From Betaproteobacteria bacterium (GTDB lineage: Bacteria; Pseudomonadota; Gammaproteobacteria; Burkholderiales; SG8-39): DNA of 8,660 bases. Shown here in pieces: positions 6,586 to 8,660 of this stretch. The notes under the pieces were generated by a model. The model worked only from the letters and a program-made list of their open reading frames with translations. It was not told where the DNA came from and ran no database searches. Position 1 is the first letter of the stretch. The number at the start of each line of letters is the position of its first letter. Location of the stretch: the NCBI GenBank assembly GCA_012274205.1, contig JAAOZY010000388.1, positions 1 through 8,660 on the forward strand. The letters are read 5' to 3'. Position numbers and translations under genes: made by a program.

Positions 6586-7617
6586 ATGTCCCACCAAGTA
6601 ACCATCCGCCCCAGCGGCCACGTGTTTCACGTCCAATCCGACGAAACCGTGCTCAGCGCCGCACTGCGCGAGGGATTCACCCTCGCCTATGGCTGCCGCA
6701 ACGGCGCCTGCGGCAGCTGCAAAGGCAAGCTGCTCGAGGGCAGCATCGATTACGGCAAGCATGCGGATACGGCGCTCAGTGCCGTCGAACAGGCCAGCGG
6801 ACTGGCGCTGTTCTGCGTCGCCCGCCCCCTGGGCGACATCGTCATCGAATGCCGCGAGATCAGCGCCATCAAGGACCAGCAGATCAAGATCCTGCCCTGC
6901 CGCGTGCAGGCGATCGAGAATCCCGCGCCCGACGTAGCGGTGATTTCGCTCAAACTGCCCGCCAACGAGCGCCTGCAGTTTCTGGCCGGGCAGTATATCG
7001 AGTTTTTGCTCAAAGACGGCAAGCGGCGCAGCTATTCCATGGCCAATGCCCCGCATGACGACGCGCTGTTGCAGATTCATGTGCGCCACCTGCCGGGGGG
7101 GCTGTTTTCCGACCATGTGTTCGAAAAAATGAAAGCGCGCGACATCCTGCGCTTCGAAGGCCCGCACGGCACTTTCTTTCTGCGCGAGGACAGCGCCAAG
7201 CCGATGGTGCTGCTCGCCAGCGGCACCGGCTTCGCACCGATCAAGGCGATCATCGAGCACGCGCTGCACCAGGGGATCACGCGCCCGATGACCCTGTACT
7301 GGGGCGGCCGCCGTCCACGCGACCTGTACCTGGATGAACTGGCGCGCGGCTGGGCCGCGCAGCACGCGCATTTCAGCTACGTGCCGGTGGTGTCGGACGC
7401 GCTGGCCGAGGACGCCTGGAGCGGGCGCTGCGGATTCGTGCACCGCGCCGTGATCGAGGACTTTCCGGATCTTTCCGGGCACCAGGTATATGCCTGCGGC
7501 GCGCCGGTGGTGATCGACGCGGCGCGCCGCGATTTCAGCGTGCAATGCGCATTGCCGCCGGAGGAGTTTTATGCCGACTCGTTCACCACCGAAGCGGACC
7601 TGGCCAAGGTGAAGTAA
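6586..7617 (+). CDS. 2Fe-2S/FAD/NAD(P) reductase, annotated in this family as CDP-6-deoxy-delta-3,4-glucoseen reductase
   Basis: This 343-residue single-chain electron-transfer flavoprotein belongs to the ferredoxin-NADP reductase superfamily. An N-terminal plant-type 2Fe-2S ferredoxin domain (about 1-95) has ligands Cys37, Cys42 and Cys45 in GCRNGACGSCKGKLL and Cys77 in LFCVARP. The FAD domain carries the Arg-x-Tyr-Ser motif at 148-151 (RRSYSMAN). The NAD domain has ASGTGFAPIKAI (211-222) and the C-terminal YACGAPVVIDAARRDF (302-317). This layout is shared by AscD/RfbI-type glucoseen reductases and by reductase parts of aromatic oxygenases and methane monooxygenase. Many betaproteobacteria carry one such gene named after the sugar enzyme; no deoxysugar genes are nearby here, so the sugar role is doubtful and the partner is unknown. 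The start ATG 6586 begins the ferredoxin fold directly; the ribosome binding site is weak (GGTAG). The same frame stays open far upstream, but only as antisense to other genes. Confidence 0.9.
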   Translation: MSHQVTIRPSGHVFHVQSDETVLSAALREGFTLAYGCRNGACGSCKGKLLEGSIDYGKHADTALSAVEQASGLALFCVARPLGDIVIECREISAIKDQQIKILPCRVQAIENPAPDVAVISLKLPANERLQFLAGQYIEFLLKDGKRRSYSMANAPHDDALLQIHVRHLPGGLFSDHVFEKMKARDILRFEGPHGTFFLREDSAKPMVLLASGTGFAPIKAIIEHALHQGITRPMTLYWGGRRPRDLYLDELARGWAAQHAHFSYVPVVSDALAEDAWSGRCGFVHRAVIEDFPDLSGHQVYACGAPVVIDAARRDFSVQCALPPEEFYADSFTTEADLAKVK

Positions 7618-7622
7618 GCATT

Positions 7623-7647
7623 CGTTGCAAAATGAAATTTTGCAACG
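7623..7647. other. Perfect AT-rich inverted repeat
   Basis: CGTTGCAAAAT (7623-7633) and ATTTTGCAACG (7637-7647) are perfect inverted copies, 11 bases each, around the loop GAA. It begins 5 bases after the reductase stop. No T run follows, so it is not a standard terminator by itself, although as RNA it would form a tight hairpin able to protect the 3' end of the message. As DNA it is also the right size for a dimeric regulator site, though no promoter is apparent here. The symmetry is certain, the role is open. Confidence 0.6.
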
Positions 7648-7663
7648 CCCGAAATAGGAGAGC

Positions 7664-7688
7664 ATGAGGGGAGCTATCCCCTCATTTT
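7664..7688 (+). terminator. Probable intrinsic terminator of the reductase gene
   Basis: ATGAGGGGA (7664-7672) pairs perfectly with TCCCCTCAT (7677-7685) around a GCTA loop. The last T of the stem begins a short run TTTT (7685-7688). A 9-pair stem with four G-C pairs in a row and a short T tract fits a modest Rho-independent terminator for plus-strand transcription leaving the reductase gene. The T tract is short, so termination may be incomplete. There is no matching T run on the minus side. Confidence 0.6.
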
Positions 7689-7703
7689 CAAACGAACTCT
7701 AAG

Positions 7704-7728
7704 CGCGGCGCGGCCGCACGCCGCCGCG
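7704..7728. other. GC-rich inverted repeat downstream of livF
   Basis: CGCGGCG (7704-7710) and CGCCGCG (7722-7728) are inverted copies separated by 11 bases, immediately beyond the livF stop on the minus strand. It could act as a 3' stabilising hairpin for the livF message, but there is no T run after it in either direction. In sequence this rich in G and C, seven-base inverted repeats also arise by chance. Confidence 0.3.
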
Positions 7729-7729
7729 T

Positions 7730-8446
7730 TCAATCCGCTTCGCCCAGGTAGGCCGCACGCACCTTCGGATCATTCAGCAAGTCGCGCGCCGGCCCCTGCA
7801 GCGTGATCAGCCCGGTTTCCATCACGTAGCCCCGGCTGCTGACCTCCAGCGCCAGCCGCGCATTCTGCTCCACCAGCAGTATGGTCACGCCTTCCCTGGC
7901 GACGGCCAGCACGGTTTCGAAGATCTTCTGCACCAGCAGCGGCGCCAGCCCCATGCTGGGCTCGTCCAACAGCAGGAGCTTGGGCCGGCTCATCAGCGCG
8001 CGGCCGATGGCGAGCATTTGCTGTTCGCCGCCGGAAAGTGTGCCGCCCGACTGGCTGCGCCGCTCTGCCAGGCGCGGGAACAATTCGTACACGTGTTGCA
8101 GGTCGAGCTTCACCGCCGCAGCGTCGCTGCGCGCGTAGGCGCCCATGGCGAGGTTCTCCTCCACCGTGAGCTGGCCAAAGATGCCGCGGCCCTCGGGGAC
8201 CAGCGCAAGGCCGCGTCGCACCAACTCGAATGCGCGCATGCCGCCGATGGGCGCGCCGTCGTAGACAATTGCATCCGCGGCGACCGGCAGCAATCCGGCG
8301 ATGGATTTGAGCGTGGTGGTCTTGCCCGCGCCATTGGTGCCGATCAGGCACACCAGTTCGCCTTTGGCGACGCTGAGGTCTATGCCTTTGACCGCCTTGA
8401 TGCCGCCATAGGACACCTCAAGATGCTTCAGCTCCAGCAGATTCAC
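7730..8446 (-). CDS. livF: Branched-chain amino acid-type ABC transporter ATP-binding protein LivF
   Basis: This 238-residue ATPase belongs to the HAAT (branched-chain amino acid) class of ABC importers; it works on the cytosolic face with LivG and the LivH/LivM permeases. It shows Walker A GTNGAGKTT (36-44), a Q-loop region of LivF type VPEGRGIFGQLTVEENL (83-99), the signature LSGGEQQ (137-143), Walker B LLLLDEP (157-163) and the LivF-typical LLVEQNA (190-196) at the switch region. Length is normal. Start: I chose GTG 8446, because GGAGG lies 9 bases upstream and LivF proteins usually begin just before the LELK-like strand; ATG 8467 would add seven arginine-rich residues without a good binding site. 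The frame is open further upstream (to 8623 and beyond), but that part is repeat sequence without LivF similarity. Its stop faces the reductase gene. The real substrate could be another amino acid, an amide or an aromatic acid. Confidence 0.93.
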   Translation of the reverse strand: MNLLELKHLEVSYGGIKAVKGIDLSVAKGELVCLIGTNGAGKTTTLKSIAGLLPVAADAIVYDGAPIGGMRAFELVRRGLALVPEGRGIFGQLTVEENLAMGAYARSDAAAVKLDLQHVYELFPRLAERRSQSGGTLSGGEQQMLAIGRALMSRPKLLLLDEPSMGLAPLLVQKIFETVLAVAREGVTILLVEQNARLALEVSSRGYVMETGLITLQGPARDLLNDPKVRAAYLGEAD

Positions 8447-8562
8447 GCCGCGCCGCCTCCGCTCCATGATGCCAGTTTCAGCATGGGCGCTGTCGGCGTC
8501 AGGCGGCAATCGCGGCCGGTCGCATCCCCATCCTGCGGCTGGGGCCCCTGCTCCCTGCTCAT
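8443..8562 (-). CDS. Possible 39-residue small ORF overlapping the livF start
   Basis: An ATG at 8562-8560 is preceded by GGAGG with 7 bases between, and opens a 39-codon frame ending in TGA at 8445-8443. That TGA overlaps the livF GTG (GTGA), the classic layout of translational coupling. The peptide starts MSREQGPQPQDGDATGRDCR and ends LASWSGGGAA; I recognise no domain, signal peptide or membrane segment. The same frame stays open to the right window edge, so this could instead be the end of a longer upstream protein, for example an extended LivG, since livG normally precedes livF. The visible residues do not look like LivG. Most of it lies in the 114-base repeat. Treat it as a candidate only. 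Confidence 0.3.
   Translation of the reverse strand: MSREQGPQPQDGDATGRDCRLTPTAPMLKLASWSGGGAA
8451..8546. repeat. 114-base-period tandem repeat, copy next to livF
   Basis: Compared with bases 114 further right (8565-8660), 79 of the 96 positions match. The core 8488-8546 differs at only three of 59 positions (8492, 8501, 8538), and the box 8451-8462 is identical. The stretch between (8463-8487) has diverged. On the minus strand the identical 12-base box contains the GGAGG that precedes the livF GTG. The period of 114 is a multiple of three, so any frame reading through it is kept. Confidence 0.85.
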
Positions 8563-8564
8563 GC

Positions 8565-8660
8565 CGCCGCCTCCGCACCGTGGTTGCGATTCGGACCTGC
8601 CCGCTATCGGCGTCCGGCGGCAATCGCGGCCGGTCGCATCCCCATCCTGCGACTGGGGCC
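8565..8660. repeat. 114-base-period tandem repeat, copy at the right window edge
   Basis: This is the second visible copy; the match is still running at the last base of the window, so the unit or the array may continue outside. Its GGAGG-containing box (8565-8576) precedes the ATG of the possible small ORF, at the place where the other copy has the GTG of livF. No transposase-like sequence or clear terminal inverted repeat is visible. Confidence 0.85.

Noticed and set aside
7664..7702. A 12-codon frame starting at ATG 7664, with AGGAG 3 bases before it, lying inside the terminator hairpin after the reductase gene.
   Set aside because: The spacing to AGGAG is too short, the ATG is buried in the stem and nothing follows on that strand that such a leader could control.
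8447..8623. N-terminal extension of LivF reaching back to an ATG at 8623.
   Set aside because: The added residues are repeat-encoded, arginine- and proline-rich and unlike any LivF; the GTG at 8446 has a proper ribosome binding site and gives a normal family length.

Overview
The window is high-GC, densely coded DNA that reads like a chromosomal segment of a betaproteobacterium (Burkholderiales or a relative). I base this on the wording of the HemB, DsbD, CutA and LivF proteins and on the gene order; it is a judgement from family knowledge, not a search. I see no transposase, integrase, CRISPR array, tRNA or rRNA, and no sign of a mobile element.

Left part (1-3506): the 3' end of hemB (haem biosynthesis) converges on a minus-strand gene for a glyoxalase-like (VOC) protein. 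That gene is divergent from a plus-strand pair: an M20 amidohydrolase of the hippurate/IAA-amino-acid hydrolase type, then a zinc-free NADPH:quinone oxidoreductase of the PIG3 type. A very strong hairpin sits across the stop codon of the amidohydrolase, between the two genes of the pair.

Middle part (3527-7617): a compact minus-strand operon encodes an atypical SDR/epimerase-like protein, CutA and the thiol:disulfide interchange protein DsbD, with gaps of 15 and 14 bases. DsbD carries electrons across the inner membrane to periplasmic disulfide and cytochrome c maturation enzymes. Divergent from this operon, with only 39 bases between start codons, is a three-domain iron-sulfur flavoprotein reductase (2Fe-2S ferredoxin + FAD + NAD domains).

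Right part (7618-8660): a 112-base convergent intergenic region holds three inverted repeats: one AT-rich perfect palindrome, one terminator-like hairpin and one GC-rich hairpin. Then comes minus-strand livF, the ATPase of a branched-chain amino acid or related ABC importer, most likely the last gene of an operon that continues past the right edge. Just upstream of livF is the least ordinary sequence in the window: a 114-base-period tandem repeat containing a possible 39-codon reading frame with its own ribosome binding site. Its stop codon overlaps the GTG start of livF.

I do not see an undescribed defence or mobile system here. The observations most worth following up are the 114-base repeat and small ORF before livF, the two strong hairpins (2451-2484 and 7623-7647), and the start codon of the VOC gene.
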